Assembly (NCBI RefSeq): GCF_003634555.1
Contig: NZ_RBKS01000001.1
Coordinates: 3,410,001 to 3,474,000, forward strand
Reading direction: 5' to 3'
Source: Frondihabitans australicus
GTDB lineage: Bacteria > Actinomycetota > Actinomycetes > Actinomycetales > Microbacteriaceae
Length of the DNA: 64,000 nucleotides
Positions 44,735-53,452 of this stretch are shown one piece after another; position 1 is the first letter of the stretch, and the number at the start of each line of letters is the position of its first letter. The notes beneath the pieces are model-generated. The model saw only the letters and a list, made by a program, of their open reading frames with translations, was not told the DNA's origin and ran no database searches. The translations under genes were made by a program, and so were the position numbers.

Positions 44735-45661
44735 TCAGGCTCGCGTCAGGCGATCGAGAAGCTCGGCGTATCGGGCCGACGTCTGCGCGACGATCTCGGG
44801 CGGCAGGACGGGCGGGGTGCCCTGCTTGTCCCAGTTCGCACTGAGCCAGTTGCGGACGATCTGCTTGTCGAAGCTGTCGGTGCGGTTGCCCGACGCGTAG
44901 ACCGAGGCGTCCCAGTAGCGGCTGGAGTCGCTGGTGAGCACCTCGTCGCCCAGCGTGATCTCGCCCGTCTCGCGGTCGGCGCCGAACTCGAACTTCGTGT
45001 CGGCCAGGATCACGCCGCGCTCCTCGGCGATCGCCGAGGCCGTGCGGAAGATCTCCAGCGACAGATCGCGGATGCGCGCTGCCGTCTCGGCGCCGACGAG
45101 TTCGACGGTGCGCTCGAACGTGATGTTCTCGTCGTGGTCGCCGAAGTCCGCCTTGAACGCCGGCGTGTAGATGGGCTCGGGCAGGCGGTCGCCGGAGGTC
45201 AGGCCGGCGGGGAGCTCGATGCCGCAGACGGTGCCGTGCTCCTGGTACTCGAGCCAGCCCGAGCCGACGAGGTAGCCGCGCACGACCGCCTCGACGGGTA
45301 ACATGTCGAGGGGCTTGACGAGCATCGAGCGGTCGGCGACCGACGGCGGGACGGGAGGCACTGCGCCTGCTCCTGGAGCCTGGGTCTCGATCTGCGAGGT
45401 CGAGAGCAGGTGGTTGGGCATCGAGGCGAGGCGGTCGAACCACCACAGGCTCAGGCGGGTGAGCAGCGCGCCCTTGTCGGTGATGCCGGGCTCGAGCACG
45501 AAGTCGAAGGCGCTGACGCGGTCGGTCGCCACGACCAGCACCGCCGGGGTGTCGTCGAGTCCGGAGGCCTCGGCCGGCACGTAGAGGTCGCGGACCTTGC
45601 CCGAGTAGACCGGCTTCCAGCCCTCGAGCGCAGGAGCCGCGGGCAGCGTCTGCGCGCTCAT
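44735..45661 (-). CDS. purC: phosphoribosylaminoimidazole-succinocarboxamide synthase
   Basis: 308 aa, the longer actinobacterial form of SAICAR synthase. GWKPVYSGKVRDLYV, ATDRVSAFDFVLEPGITDKGALL and VVRGYLVGSGWLEYQEHG are the ATP and CAIR-binding parts; GVILADTKFEFG carries the metal-binding Asp. It couples aspartate to CAIR with ATP. The ATG overlaps the purD stop (ATGA), so purD-purC is a coupled unit. Confidence 0.97.
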   Translation of the reverse strand: MSAQTLPAAPALEGWKPVYSGKVRDLYVPAEASGLDDTPAVLVVATDRVSAFDFVLEPGITDKGALLTRLSLWWFDRLASMPNHLLSTSQIETQAPGAGAVPPVPPSVADRSMLVKPLDMLPVEAVVRGYLVGSGWLEYQEHGTVCGIELPAGLTSGDRLPEPIYTPAFKADFGDHDENITFERTVELVGAETAARIRDLSLEIFRTASAIAEERGVILADTKFEFGADRETGEITLGDEVLTSDSSRYWDASVYASGNRTDSFDKQIVRNWLSANWDKQGTPPVLPPEIVAQTSARYAELLDRLTRA

Positions 45662-46944
45662 CGTGCGACCCGCTCGGCGATGTCGTGGCGGTACTGCGCG
45701 CCCTCGAGGTCGATCTTCGCGAGGGCCTCGTAGGCCCGGGAGCGCGCCTCGGCGAATCCGGCGCCCGTGGCGACGACGCTCAGGACCCGGCCGCCCGTGG
45801 CGACGAGGCCGTGCTCGCCGCGCGCGGTGGCGGCGTGCGCGATCGTGACGCCGGGCACCTGGACGGCCTCGTCGAGGCCGGTGAGGGGCCGGCCGGTGAT
45901 CGGCGCCTCGGGGTAGCCCTCGCTGGCGAGGACCACCGTGACGGCGGCCTCGTCGGAGAACGTCGGCGCCGAGTGGGAGGCGAGCGAGCCGTTGGCCGCG
46001 GCCAGCAGGAGCCCCGAGAGGGGCGTCTCGAGACGCGGCAGGACCACCTGGGTCTCGGGGTCGCCGAAGCGGGCATTGAACTCGATCACGCGGATGCCCT
46101 GCTCGGTGAGGATGAGGCCGGCGTAGAGGAGGCCGATGAACGGCGTGCCCTCCTTCGCGAGCTGGCGCACGGTGGGCAGGGCGATGGTCTCGATGACCTC
46201 TTCGACGAAGTCCGACTCGCTGCCGAAGCGGTCGGCCAGCCAGGGCAGCGGCGAATAGGCGCCCATGCCGCCCGTGTTCGGGCCGGCGTCGCCGTCGAGG
46301 AGGCGCTTGAAGTCCTGGGCCGGGCTGAGCGGCACGACGGTGTGACCGTCGGAGACGAGGAAGAGCGAGACCTCCTGCCCGTCGAGGTACTCCTCGATGA
46401 GCACGGAGCCGTGCTGCAGCCAGTACGTGGCGTGCTCGATCGCGGCGGTGCGGTCGTCGGTCACGAGGACGCCCTTGCCGGCGGCCAGACCGTCGGCCTT
46501 CACCACGTAGGGAGCGCCGAACTGGTCGAGGGAGGCGGTCGCCTCGGCCAGCGTGCCGGTGCGCACGGCGCGGCCGGTGGGGACCCGCGCCTCGTCCATG
46601 ATCCGCTTGGCGAACGTCTTCGAGCCCTCGAGTGCCGCGGCCTTCTTGCCCGGGCCGAACACGGGGATGCTGTGGGCGCGCAGGACGTCGGCGACGCCCG
46701 CGACGAGCGGGGCCTCCGGGCCGACCACGACCAGCTCGATGTCGTTCTCGAGCGCGTACTCGGTGACGACCCTCCCGTTGGTCGCGTCCAGCGACACCAC
46801 CTCGACGTCGGCGGCCAGCCCCGCGTTGCCCGGGGCCGCGATGATGTGGTGGCCCACCGGCTCTCCCGCCGCGTCGCGTTCGCGCAGCAGGGCGGTGACG
46901 ATGGCGTGCTCGCGAGCACCGGAACCGAGGACGAGGATTCGCAC
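45658..46944 (-). CDS. purD: phosphoribosylamine-glycine ligase
   Basis: 428 aa, ATP-grasp enzyme. VRILVLGSGAREHAIVTALLRE opens the chain, PYVVKADGLAAGKGVLV is the ATP-binding lobe, DFKRLLDGDAGPNTGGMGAY and IEFNARFGDPETQVVLPRL hold metal ligands. It makes GAR from phosphoribosylamine and glycine. GTG start at 46944 facing the divergent sterol-carrier-family gene 20 nt away, which is a very tight divergent arrangement. Stop overlaps purC. Confidence 0.97.
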   Translation of the reverse strand: MRILVLGSGAREHAIVTALLRERDAAGEPVGHHIIAAPGNAGLAADVEVVSLDATNGRVVTEYALENDIELVVVGPEAPLVAGVADVLRAHSIPVFGPGKKAAALEGSKTFAKRIMDEARVPTGRAVRTGTLAEATASLDQFGAPYVVKADGLAAGKGVLVTDDRTAAIEHATYWLQHGSVLIEEYLDGQEVSLFLVSDGHTVVPLSPAQDFKRLLDGDAGPNTGGMGAYSPLPWLADRFGSESDFVEEVIETIALPTVRQLAKEGTPFIGLLYAGLILTEQGIRVIEFNARFGDPETQVVLPRLETPLSGLLLAAANGSLASHSAPTFSDEAAVTVVLASEGYPEAPITGRPLTGLDEAVQVPGVTIAHAATARGEHGLVATGGRVLSVVATGAGFAEARSRAYEALAKIDLEGAQYRHDIAERVAR

Positions 46945-46963
46945 GGGGGATACCCTATCGAGA

Positions 46964-47347
46964 ATGGCCAGGGCGAGAATCGACGCGCACGCGGGGGCCG
47001 CCGCCGTGCGGACGGTGCTCGACGCGGCGGATTCGGCCGGCGGCGAGGCCGCGCCGCGACCGACGATCGCCACGGCCGTGAGGTATCTGCTGCAGCTCCT
47101 GGGCGACCGGGAGCCCGGTGCCACGGTCGAGGTGCGCGTGCCCCCCTTCGGTGCCGTGCAGTTCATGGAGGGGCTCAGCCACACCCGCGGCACCCCGCCG
47201 AACGTGATCGAGACCGACGCCTCCACCTTCGTCGCCCTCGCGGCCGGCCGCCTGAGCTGGGCCGAGGCCCGCGATCAGGCCCTGGTGGCCGCCTCGGGCT
47301 CCCGTGCCGACATCAGCGCCTACCTTCCGATCGCCTGGGAGGCGTGA
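46964..47347 (+). CDS. sterol carrier family protein
   Basis: 127 aa. ARARIDAHAGAAAVRTVLD, then TVEVRVPPFGAVQFMEGLSHTRGTPPNVIETDASTFVALAAGRLSWAEARDQALVAASGSRADISAYLPI. This matches the actinobacterial protein next to purF (Rv0807 in M. tuberculosis), often labelled sterol-carrier-family, whose function is unknown. The conservation beside purine genes suggests a shared regulation rather than lipid transport. ATG at 46964 with only 19 nt separating it from purD; a leader this short implies leaderless or near-leaderless transcription. Confidence 0.85.
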   Translation: MARARIDAHAGAAAVRTVLDAADSAGGEAAPRPTIATAVRYLLQLLGDREPGATVEVRVPPFGAVQFMEGLSHTRGTPPNVIETDASTFVALAAGRLSWAEARDQALVAASGSRADISAYLPIAWEA

Positions 47348-47411
47348 CCGTCGAGGCGCTGGCACGCCCGATGCGGCAGGAGCCGGCACCACGGCCTGCG
47401 ACAATGGTCCG

Positions 47412-47801
47412 GTGAGCAACGCACCCCAGTCGCCTGCCGAGAACGACACCGCCGCCCCCACCGGGCAGGCCGAGCCGCAGGTCGAGCGCGCCGTCGACCA
47501 GGTGCGGGTGCGCCGTGCTCCGAAGTACCCCGTCTTCATCTTCGGCGGCATCATCCTCGGCATCGTGGTGACGTTCGTCGCCGTCTCGGTGGCTCCGGGC
47601 CGCAACGACGACTCGACGCCGTTCCTCCAGGCCTTCGGCTACTTCGTGCTCTACGGCATCGCGATCGGCGCCGTCGTGGGCTCGCTCGTCGCGATCGTCA
47701 TCGACGCGATCTCGAACCGGCGCGCTCGCCGCGTGGAGACCGAGCGGGTGACCGTCGACCCCGCGCCCGAGAGCGACGACCGCCCCGAGCTCGATCGGTA
47801 G
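47412..47801 (+). CDS. small two-helix membrane protein, function unknown
   Basis: 129 aa, GTG start. Polar start of about 45 residues, then VFIFGGIILGIVVTFVAVSVAP and FLQAFGYFVLYGIAIGAVVGSLVAIVIDAI as two membrane helices, and a charged tail. The N-terminal part before the helices has VDQVRVRRAPKYPVF, basic near the membrane. A conserved-looking actinobacterial membrane protein, but I do not know its role. The end of the gene is repeated downstream (47787-47844). Confidence 0.75.
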   Translation: MSNAPQSPAENDTAAPTGQAEPQVERAVDQVRVRRAPKYPVFIFGGIILGIVVTFVAVSVAPGRNDDSTPFLQAFGYFVLYGIAIGAVVGSLVAIVIDAISNRRARRVETERVTVDPAPESDDRPELDR

Positions 47802-47844
47802 CAGCGGCTCGACCGGCAGCGACGAGCTCGACCGGCAGCAGCGC
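47787..47844. repeat. imperfect tandem repeat spanning a stop codon
   Basis: CTCGATCGGTAGCAGCGG (with the TAG stop) is followed by CTCGACCGGCAGCGACGAG and CTCGACCGGCAGCAGCGC, periods 18 and 19 bp. The region lies between convergent genes ending at 47801 and 47844. Confidence 0.8.
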
Positions 47845-49415
47845 TACTGCTGCACGCGCAGCCGGGCCAGCAGCTCGGGCCCGCGCGCCTCGAGCTCGCG
47901 CCCGCCGATCCTCACGCCGGCCGCGAGCAGGGACGCACCGAGGCCGAGACCGACGACGAGCGTGACCCAGCCGAGCGGCAGACTCTGCAGCGCGCCCGAG
48001 ACGCTCGCCAGCACGATCTCGGGCAGCGAGAGGAGGGCCAGCAGCCCCCAGGTCGCGAACGTCGTGACGGCCGTGGTGAACCCCGCCCCGGTCTTCGCGG
48101 CGAACGGGCTGTCGCCGGGCGACGGGACCGGCAGGACGATCCGGGCCGACGAGACGCTCGACAGCCCGAACCCCGAGAGCAGGATCCCGAGCGACAGCCC
48201 GAGCACCCCCGGCAGCGCCTCCCAGGTGCCCATCAGGGCGACCGACCCGATCGTGATGCCGATGACGATCGGCACCGCGAACGAGGCGACGGCGATGACG
48301 CGCCCGGCCCGATCGGCCGTGCCGCGCACGCCCGCCGACACGTGCGCGGCGAAGGCCGTCGAGTCGTACGAGAGGTCGGCGAAGATCGTCAGCGACACGA
48401 GCACGGCGACGATCGGGCCGGACGCCGCGATCAGGCCCTCGAGGTGCGTGGTCCGGCTGTTGACGTAGAGCAGGATCGGGAAGATCGGGATGAGGATCAG
48501 CTGCCGGCTGTACCGCGGATCGCGCATCCAGTAGGTCAGCGAGCGCGCCGCGATCGCCCCGGTCGGTGTCGCCGGGAAGCGGCGGAAGAGCCCGATCGCC
48601 CCCGCCTGAACGGTCTTCGACGCCGGCTGCTGGGTCGTCACGAGCGCGATGGCCAGGCTCCTGCGCCAGATGAGGACCACTGCGGCGAGGGTGGCGAGCG
48701 CGATCGCGAGCTTGGCCAGGGCCGTCAGCGGGTGCCCGGTGGACACTTCGGCGGGCACCGACCACGCGGCGCCGAGCGGCGACCACGAGAGGCCCTTGGC
48801 GACGGCGGGCAGGGTGCGGCTGGCATTCGTCAGGCCGCGGCTCAGCACCGTGATGATCGGCCCGAGCAGAAGCAGCGGGATCAGGATCAGCACGCCGCCG
48901 ATCTCCCGGTACCTCCGATGCGCGGCCAGCCCGGTGTTGAGCGACTCGACCATGCGCGACGCGCAGACGCAGGTGATCACGCCGAGCGTCGACGTGAACA
49001 GTGCGACGATCGCGGCGCCGGGGTGGTGCGCCCAGGAGATCGCGGTGGTGAGCCCGGCCAGCAGGGTCACGGCGCCCGGCACGCCGAGCATGCCGCACAC
49101 CGCGAGGGCGACCAGCAGCCGGTCGGGTGCCAGCGGGAACACCTTGAGCCGCGCGACGCTCAGCGTCGAGTCGATGCCGCTCGTGAGGAGCGGAACGACC
49201 ACCCAGCCGGCGATAGTCGCTGATCCTGCGAGCACCTCGATCGTGCGGATGAAGTGCGCCGAGGCCGAGTTGAGGATCACCATTCCGGCGGCGATGGCGA
49301 GCAGGATCCCGAAACCGTACACGGCGCCGACGATCACCGCGACGAGCTGCCAGGGGCTCCGCGCGATGGTGTTGCGCATCACCAGCAGGCGAAGCGTCAG
49401 AAGGTGCGCAACCAC
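47844..49415 (-). CDS. ABC transporter permease, exporter type
   Basis: 523 aa, GTG start, overlapping the ATPase stop by 19 nt. About twelve hydrophobic segments, with LLTLRLLVMRNTIARSPWQLVAVIVGAVYGFG at the start. No solute-binding protein is present, so it is an exporter, like ABC-2 or bacteriocin/antibiotic-type systems. VSSARIVLPVPSPGDSPFAAKTGAGFTTAVTTFATWG is a conserved-looking loop. Substrate unknown. It ends in a region of tandem repeats, convergent with the small membrane protein gene. Confidence 0.85.
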   Translation of the reverse strand: MVAHLLTLRLLVMRNTIARSPWQLVAVIVGAVYGFGILLAIAAGMVILNSASAHFIRTIEVLAGSATIAGWVVVPLLTSGIDSTLSVARLKVFPLAPDRLLVALAVCGMLGVPGAVTLLAGLTTAISWAHHPGAAIVALFTSTLGVITCVCASRMVESLNTGLAAHRRYREIGGVLILIPLLLLGPIITVLSRGLTNASRTLPAVAKGLSWSPLGAAWSVPAEVSTGHPLTALAKLAIALATLAAVVLIWRRSLAIALVTTQQPASKTVQAGAIGLFRRFPATPTGAIAARSLTYWMRDPRYSRQLILIPIFPILLYVNSRTTHLEGLIAASGPIVAVLVSLTIFADLSYDSTAFAAHVSAGVRGTADRAGRVIAVASFAVPIVIGITIGSVALMGTWEALPGVLGLSLGILLSGFGLSSVSSARIVLPVPSPGDSPFAAKTGAGFTTAVTTFATWGLLALLSLPEIVLASVSGALQSLPLGWVTLVVGLGLGASLLAAGVRIGGRELEARGPELLARLRVQQ

Positions 49416-50212
49416 GACGGCCCCCGGCTGTGGTGTCGGCCGCCGACGAGGTCGACGAAGACGTCTTCCAGGTCTTGCCCTCGCCGGACGTCGTCGACCG
49501 TGCCCGCGGCCAGCACGCGACCGGCGGCGATGATCGCCACGTGGTCGCACATGCGCTGCACGAGGTCCATCGCGTGGCTCGACACGATCACCGTGCCGCC
49601 GTTCTCGACGTAGCCCTGGAGGATGTCGCGGATGTTCGCGGCCGAGACCGGGTCGACCGACTCGAACGGCTCGTCGAGCACCAGCAGCCGCGGGGCGTGC
49701 ACGAGGGCGGTCGCGAGGGCGATCTTCTTCGTCATGCCGGCGGAGTAGTCGACGACGAGCTTGCCGGCCGCCTCCGTCATGTCCAGCAGCTCGAGCAGAT
49801 CGCGGGTGCGCTGGGCCACCGTCTCGCGGTCCATGCCGTTGAGGAGTCCGTGGTACGTCACGAGCTGCTCGCCGCTCAGCCGGTCGAACAGCGCGATGCC
49901 GTCGCTCAGCACTCCCACGAGGGCCTTCGCGGCCGTCGGGTCCGACCACACGTCGACGCCGAGGATGCTCAGCCGGCCGGCATCGGGCCGCAGTAATCCC
50001 GTCGCCATCGAGAGAGTGGTCGTCTTGCCCGCGCCGTTGGGGCCCACGAGGCCGAAGAACGAGCCCGCGGGCACGTCGAGGTCGATTCCGTCGACGGCGA
50101 TCTTGTCGCCGAAGCGCTTGTAGAGGCCGCGGATCGACAGCGCCGAGGGGCGGCCGAGGGGCGCAGGAGCCGGCAACCGCGTCGCGGGGTCGGGTGGCGG
50201 CGCATCGAGCAT
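49397..50212 (-). CDS. ABC transporter ATP-binding protein
   Basis: 271 aa. Walker A GPNGAGKTTT (about residue 59), signature YSAGMTKKIALATAL, Walker B LLVLDEPFESVDP, H-loop SSHAMDL. The signature is YSAGM rather than LSGGQ, as in many exporter ATPases such as the DrrA/YhaQ group. It powers the permease coded just downstream, with translational overlap. The Pro/Ala-rich N-terminal 24 residues are unconserved; ATG at 50212. Confidence 0.93.
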   Translation of the reverse strand: MLDAPPPDPATRLPAPAPLGRPSALSIRGLYKRFGDKIAVDGIDLDVPAGSFFGLVGPNGAGKTTTLSMATGLLRPDAGRLSILGVDVWSDPTAAKALVGVLSDGIALFDRLSGEQLVTYHGLLNGMDRETVAQRTRDLLELLDMTEAAGKLVVDYSAGMTKKIALATALVHAPRLLVLDEPFESVDPVSAANIRDILQGYVENGGTVIVSSHAMDLVQRMCDHVAIIAAGRVLAAGTVDDVRRGQDLEDVFVDLVGGRHHSRGPSWLRTF

Positions 50213-50270
50213 GGTCCGCTCAGCCTACGGAAAGGATCCCGGCGAGTCTTCCCCCGGAACGGGGTGCGCG

Positions 50271-51734
50271 TCAGCTGAGCTGCGTCGCCTCGACCCAGGA
50301 GAGGTACTCGGGGCTCACGTCGCCGGTCACGTAGTCGCCGGTGAAGCAGCTCATCTCGAGGTCGGTGACGCTCGACCCCTCGGTGATGGCCGAGCGCATG
50401 TCCTCGACCTCCTGGTAGATGAGGTGGTCGGCGCCGAGCACCTGCGCGATCTCGGGGATCTTGCGGTCGTGGGCGATGAGCTCCTGCCGCGTCGGCATGT
50501 TGATGCCGTAGACGTGGGGGAACCGGACGGGCGGGGCGGCGCTCGTGAAGGTGACCTTATTGGCTCCTGCTGCCCGAGCCATCTCGACGATCTCGCGCGA
50601 GGTCGTGCCGCGGACGATGGAGTCGTCGACGATGAGGATGTTCTTGCCCTTGAACTCGGTGCCCATCGCGTTGAGCTTCTGCCGCACCGAGCGCTTGCGC
50701 TCGGCCTGGCCGGGCATGATGAAGGTCCGGCCGACGTAGCGGTTCTTGTAGAAGCCCTCGCGGTACTCGATGCCGAGCTTCTGGGCGACCTGCGACGCGG
50801 CCGGGCGCGACGAGTCGGGGATCGGCATGACCACGTCGATGTCGCCGGTCGGGGCGTACTTCGCGATGGTGTCGGCGAGGCGGTTGCCCAGGCGCAGGCG
50901 GGCGTCGTAGACCGAGATGCCGTTCATCACCGAGTCGGGCCGGGCGAGGTAGACGTACTCGAACGAGCAGGGCACGAGGCGCGGAGCAGCGTGGCACTGC
51001 TTCGAGACCATCTCGCCGTCGAGGGCGATGAAGACGGCCTCGCCGGGCGCGATGTCGCGGACGATCTCGTAGCCGGCGGACTCGAGCACGAGGCTCTCGC
51101 TGGCGACGATCCACTCCATGCGACCCGAGCCGTTCTCGGCCGGGCGGCGGCCCATGATCAGCGGGCGGATGCCGAACGGGTCGCGGAAGGCGAGGAGCCC
51201 GTGCCCGGCGATCATCGCGATCGCGGCGTACGAGCCCTGCACGCGGTCGTGCACGCGGGTCACCGCGGCGAAGACCTGCTCGGGGTCGAGCTCGTGGCCG
51301 TTCACCTGCTCTTGCAGCTCGTGCGCGAGCACGTTGACGAGCAGCTCGGTGTCGCTGTTCGTGTTGAGGTGGCGGCGGTCGATGTGGAACAGCTCGCTGG
51401 TGAGCTCGCGGGTGTTCGTGAGGTTGCCGTTGTGGATGAGCGTGATGCCGTAGGGCGCGTTCACGTAGAACGGCTGGGCCTCCTGCTCGTTCGAAGCCGC
51501 GCCCTTGGTCGCGTAGCGCACATGGCCGAGGCCCATGTTGCCCAGGAGCGCCCTCATGTCGCGCGTGCGGAACGCCTCGCGGACCTGCCCGCGCGTCTTG
51601 TGCGAGTGGAAGATGCTGCCCTCGGCGGTGGCGATGCCGGTCGAGTCCTGACCCCGGTGCTGAAGAAGGAGAAGTGCGTCGTAGACGAGTTGATTGGCTG
51701 GCTCGTGCGCGACGAGACCGACGATGCCGCACAT
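50271..51734 (-). CDS. purF: amidophosphoribosyltransferase
   Basis: 487 aa, first committed enzyme of purine synthesis. After Met removal the chain starts CGIVGLVAHEP with the catalytic N-terminal Cys; LLQHRGQDSTGIA follows. The PRPP-binding loop is NILIVDDSIVRGTTS (about residue 360). ATG at 51734 is chosen to place Cys2, though a 17-residue in-frame extension exists and some PurF have propeptides. Divergent from purM with about 71 nt between starts. Feedback by AMP/GMP is usual for the family. Confidence 0.96.
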   Translation of the reverse strand: MCGIVGLVAHEPANQLVYDALLLLQHRGQDSTGIATAEGSIFHSHKTRGQVREAFRTRDMRALLGNMGLGHVRYATKGAASNEQEAQPFYVNAPYGITLIHNGNLTNTRELTSELFHIDRRHLNTNSDTELLVNVLAHELQEQVNGHELDPEQVFAAVTRVHDRVQGSYAAIAMIAGHGLLAFRDPFGIRPLIMGRRPAENGSGRMEWIVASESLVLESAGYEIVRDIAPGEAVFIALDGEMVSKQCHAAPRLVPCSFEYVYLARPDSVMNGISVYDARLRLGNRLADTIAKYAPTGDIDVVMPIPDSSRPAASQVAQKLGIEYREGFYKNRYVGRTFIMPGQAERKRSVRQKLNAMGTEFKGKNILIVDDSIVRGTTSREIVEMARAAGANKVTFTSAAPPVRFPHVYGINMPTRQELIAHDRKIPEIAQVLGADHLIYQEVEDMRSAITEGSSVTDLEMSCFTGDYVTGDVSPEYLSWVEATQLS

Positions 51735-51805
51735 GCGCGGGGGGCTCCAGACCGTAGAGTTGGGCTTACCCACACAGTCTGCCATGCCTGCGATCGGATC
51801 AAGAA

Positions 51806-52930
51806 TTGAGCTCCACCCCCTCGAACTCCTCCAGTTCCTACGCCGCGGCCGGCGTCGACACGGCGGCCGGCGACCTGGCCGTCGAGCTGATGAAGTCGGC
51901 CGTGTCGGCCACCCACACCTCGAACGTCCTCGGCGGGGTCGGTGGGTTCGCGGGGCTCTACGACGTCTCCTTCCTCACGAAGTACGAGCGGCCGCTGCTG
52001 GCCACCTCCACCGACGGCGTGGGCACGAAGGTCGCGATCGCGCAGGCCCTCGACAAGCACGACACCATCGGCCAAGACCTCGTCGGCATGGTCGTCGACG
52101 ACATCGTCGTGGTCGGCGCGCGCCCCCTCTTCATGACCGACTACATCGCCTGCGGCAAGGTCGTCCCGACCCGCATCGCCGACATCGTCAAGGGCATCGC
52201 GCTCGCCTGCGCCAAGACCGGCACCGCCCTCGTCGGCGGCGAGACCGCCGAGCACCCGGGCCTTCTCGGGCCCGACGACTACGACGTCGCGGGTGCCGCG
52301 ACCGGCGTCGTCGAGGCGTCCGCGCAGCTCGGTCCGCAGCTCGTCGGCGACGGCGACGTCGTGCTCGCCCTCGAGTCGTCGGGGCTGCACTCCAACGGCT
52401 TCTCGCTCGTCCGCCACATCCTGCGCTCGGCCGACCTCGACTACACCGACGTGAACGCCGACCTCGGCCCCCGCTCGCTCGGCGAGGCGCTCCTCGAGCC
52501 CACGCGCCTCTACACGTCGCCCCTGCTCCGCGTCCTCGAGAACCCCGAGGTCGCAGGAGCCGTCCACTCGCTCAGCCACGTCACCGGCGGCGGCATCGCG
52601 GCGAACCTCGCCCGGGTGCTCCCCGTCGGCTCGTGGGTCGAGGTCGACCGGTCGACGTGGTCGCCTCTGCCGGTCTTCCGCGTGCTGAGCGACATCGCGG
52701 GGTCGACGCTCGAATCGAGCGAGGGCACCTGGAACCTCGGCATCGGGATGATCGCTGTCGTGGCGGCGGCCTCGGCTCCTGCGATCTCGGCGCAGCTGTC
52801 GGGCGAGGGGATCCGCACCTGGCAGGTCGGCACGGTGTCGACGTCCACGCGCGACCTCACCGGCTTCGAGCAGGGTGCGAAGGGCGTCGACGGCGGCGCC
52901 GTGCGCCTCGTCGGCTCCTACGCCGGCTGA
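51806..52930 (+). CDS. purM: phosphoribosylformylglycinamidine cyclo-ligase (AIR synthetase)
   Basis: 374 aa. TTG start at 51806; no ATG or GTG exists nearer the family N-terminus. ATSTDGVGTKVAIAQ and GGETAEHPG are the PurM metal- and ATP-site motifs; SSGLHSNGFSLVR and HVTGGGIAANLAR the second domain. It closes the imidazole ring to make AIR. The gene is divergent from purF, as the pair is close but co-directional in Mycobacterium. Its stop region is repeated in tandem (52922-52973). Confidence 0.96.
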   Translation: MSSTPSNSSSSYAAAGVDTAAGDLAVELMKSAVSATHTSNVLGGVGGFAGLYDVSFLTKYERPLLATSTDGVGTKVAIAQALDKHDTIGQDLVGMVVDDIVVVGARPLFMTDYIACGKVVPTRIADIVKGIALACAKTGTALVGGETAEHPGLLGPDDYDVAGAATGVVEASAQLGPQLVGDGDVVLALESSGLHSNGFSLVRHILRSADLDYTDVNADLGPRSLGEALLEPTRLYTSPLLRVLENPEVAGAVHSLSHVTGGGIAANLARVLPVGSWVEVDRSTWSPLPVFRVLSDIAGSTLESSEGTWNLGIGMIAVVAAASAPAISAQLSGEGIRTWQVGTVSTSTRDLTGFEQGAKGVDGGAVRLVGSYAG

Positions 52931-52973
52931 CCTCCTCCGCCGGCTGACCTCCTCCGCCGGCTGAGCCTCCTCC
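52922..52973. repeat. 17-bp tandem repeat carrying the purM stop
   Basis: Three copies of GCCGGCTGACCTCCTCC (third one base longer) at 52922, 52939 and 52956. Each contains TGA, but as the period is 17 each TGA is in a different frame. First copy holds the purM stop codon. Confidence 0.9.
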
Positions 52974-53095
52974 GCCGAGTGGCAGAAATCTGTTGGTGCT
53001 AGTGGCCTCGCATCAGCAGTTCGTTGACACTCGATGCGTGGGGTGAGGCAGGAGCCACCCGTGTACCCCGGGGAACAGATCTGTCCACGTTAGGC

Positions 53096-53125
53096 GGGAC
53101 AAAACGGGCACGTGCGGCTTATGAT
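53096..53125 (+). promoter_or_regulatory. possible promoter of the small membrane protein gene
   Basis: GGGACA (53096-53101) and TATGAT (53120-53125), 18-nt spacing; TATGAT is a near-consensus -10. It lies about 60 nt upstream of the ATG at 53188. Confidence 0.5.
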
Positions 53126-53187
53126 TCGAGGGCCCCTCAACGAGGAGGAGCCCCGGCCCCGAAGCCGGCCCACCCGGAAGCCCGCCC

Positions 53188-53385
53188 ATGTCGATCACGC
53201 GCACGATCACCGTCCGCGACCACGAGGTCACCGTCCGCACCGTCGAGGTGCCCGACGAGGCTCCTGCTCGCGAGCCCTTCACCGCCATCACCGGCGGCCG
53301 ACGCACCGCCGCCTGGACCGCCGCCGTCGCGCTCTTCGTCGCGGCCGTGGCGCTCATGCCGACGGTCGTCGCGGCGTTCCGCTAG
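53188..53385 (+). CDS. small single-pass membrane protein, unknown
   Basis: 65 aa. Charged first 30 residues (SITRTITVRDHEVTVRTVEV), then a basic turn TGGRRTAAWT and one hydrophobic helix ending MPTVVAAFR, with the N-terminus probably in the cytoplasm. GGAAG is 11 nt before the ATG. A plausible promoter at 53096 and a terminator at 53409 make it an independent unit. No family recognised; a compact gene of this kind next to purM is easily missed. Confidence 0.6.
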   Translation: MSITRTITVRDHEVTVRTVEVPDEAPAREPFTAITGGRRTAAWTAAVALFVAAVALMPTVVAAFR

Positions 53386-53408
53386 TCGGGCGCCGGCCGG
53401 AACGACGA

Positions 53409-53428
53409 AGGCCGCCCGTAGGCGGCCT
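53409..53428. terminator. bidirectional-looking terminator hairpin
   Basis: Perfect 8-bp stem AGGCCGCC/GGCGGCCT, loop CGTA, between the convergent genes ending at 53385 and 53453. Confidence 0.75.
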
Positions 53429-53452
53429 GCGGCGTGACGATGCGACTGCGCG

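Noticed and set aside
50271-51785. Longer purF start at 51785
   Set aside because: The catalytic Cys must follow a removed Met; the ATG at 51734 gives this directly, though a processed propeptide cannot be fully excluded.
52922-52973. CRISPR array
   Set aside because: The 17-bp units are contiguous without spacers, and no cas genes occur in the window.
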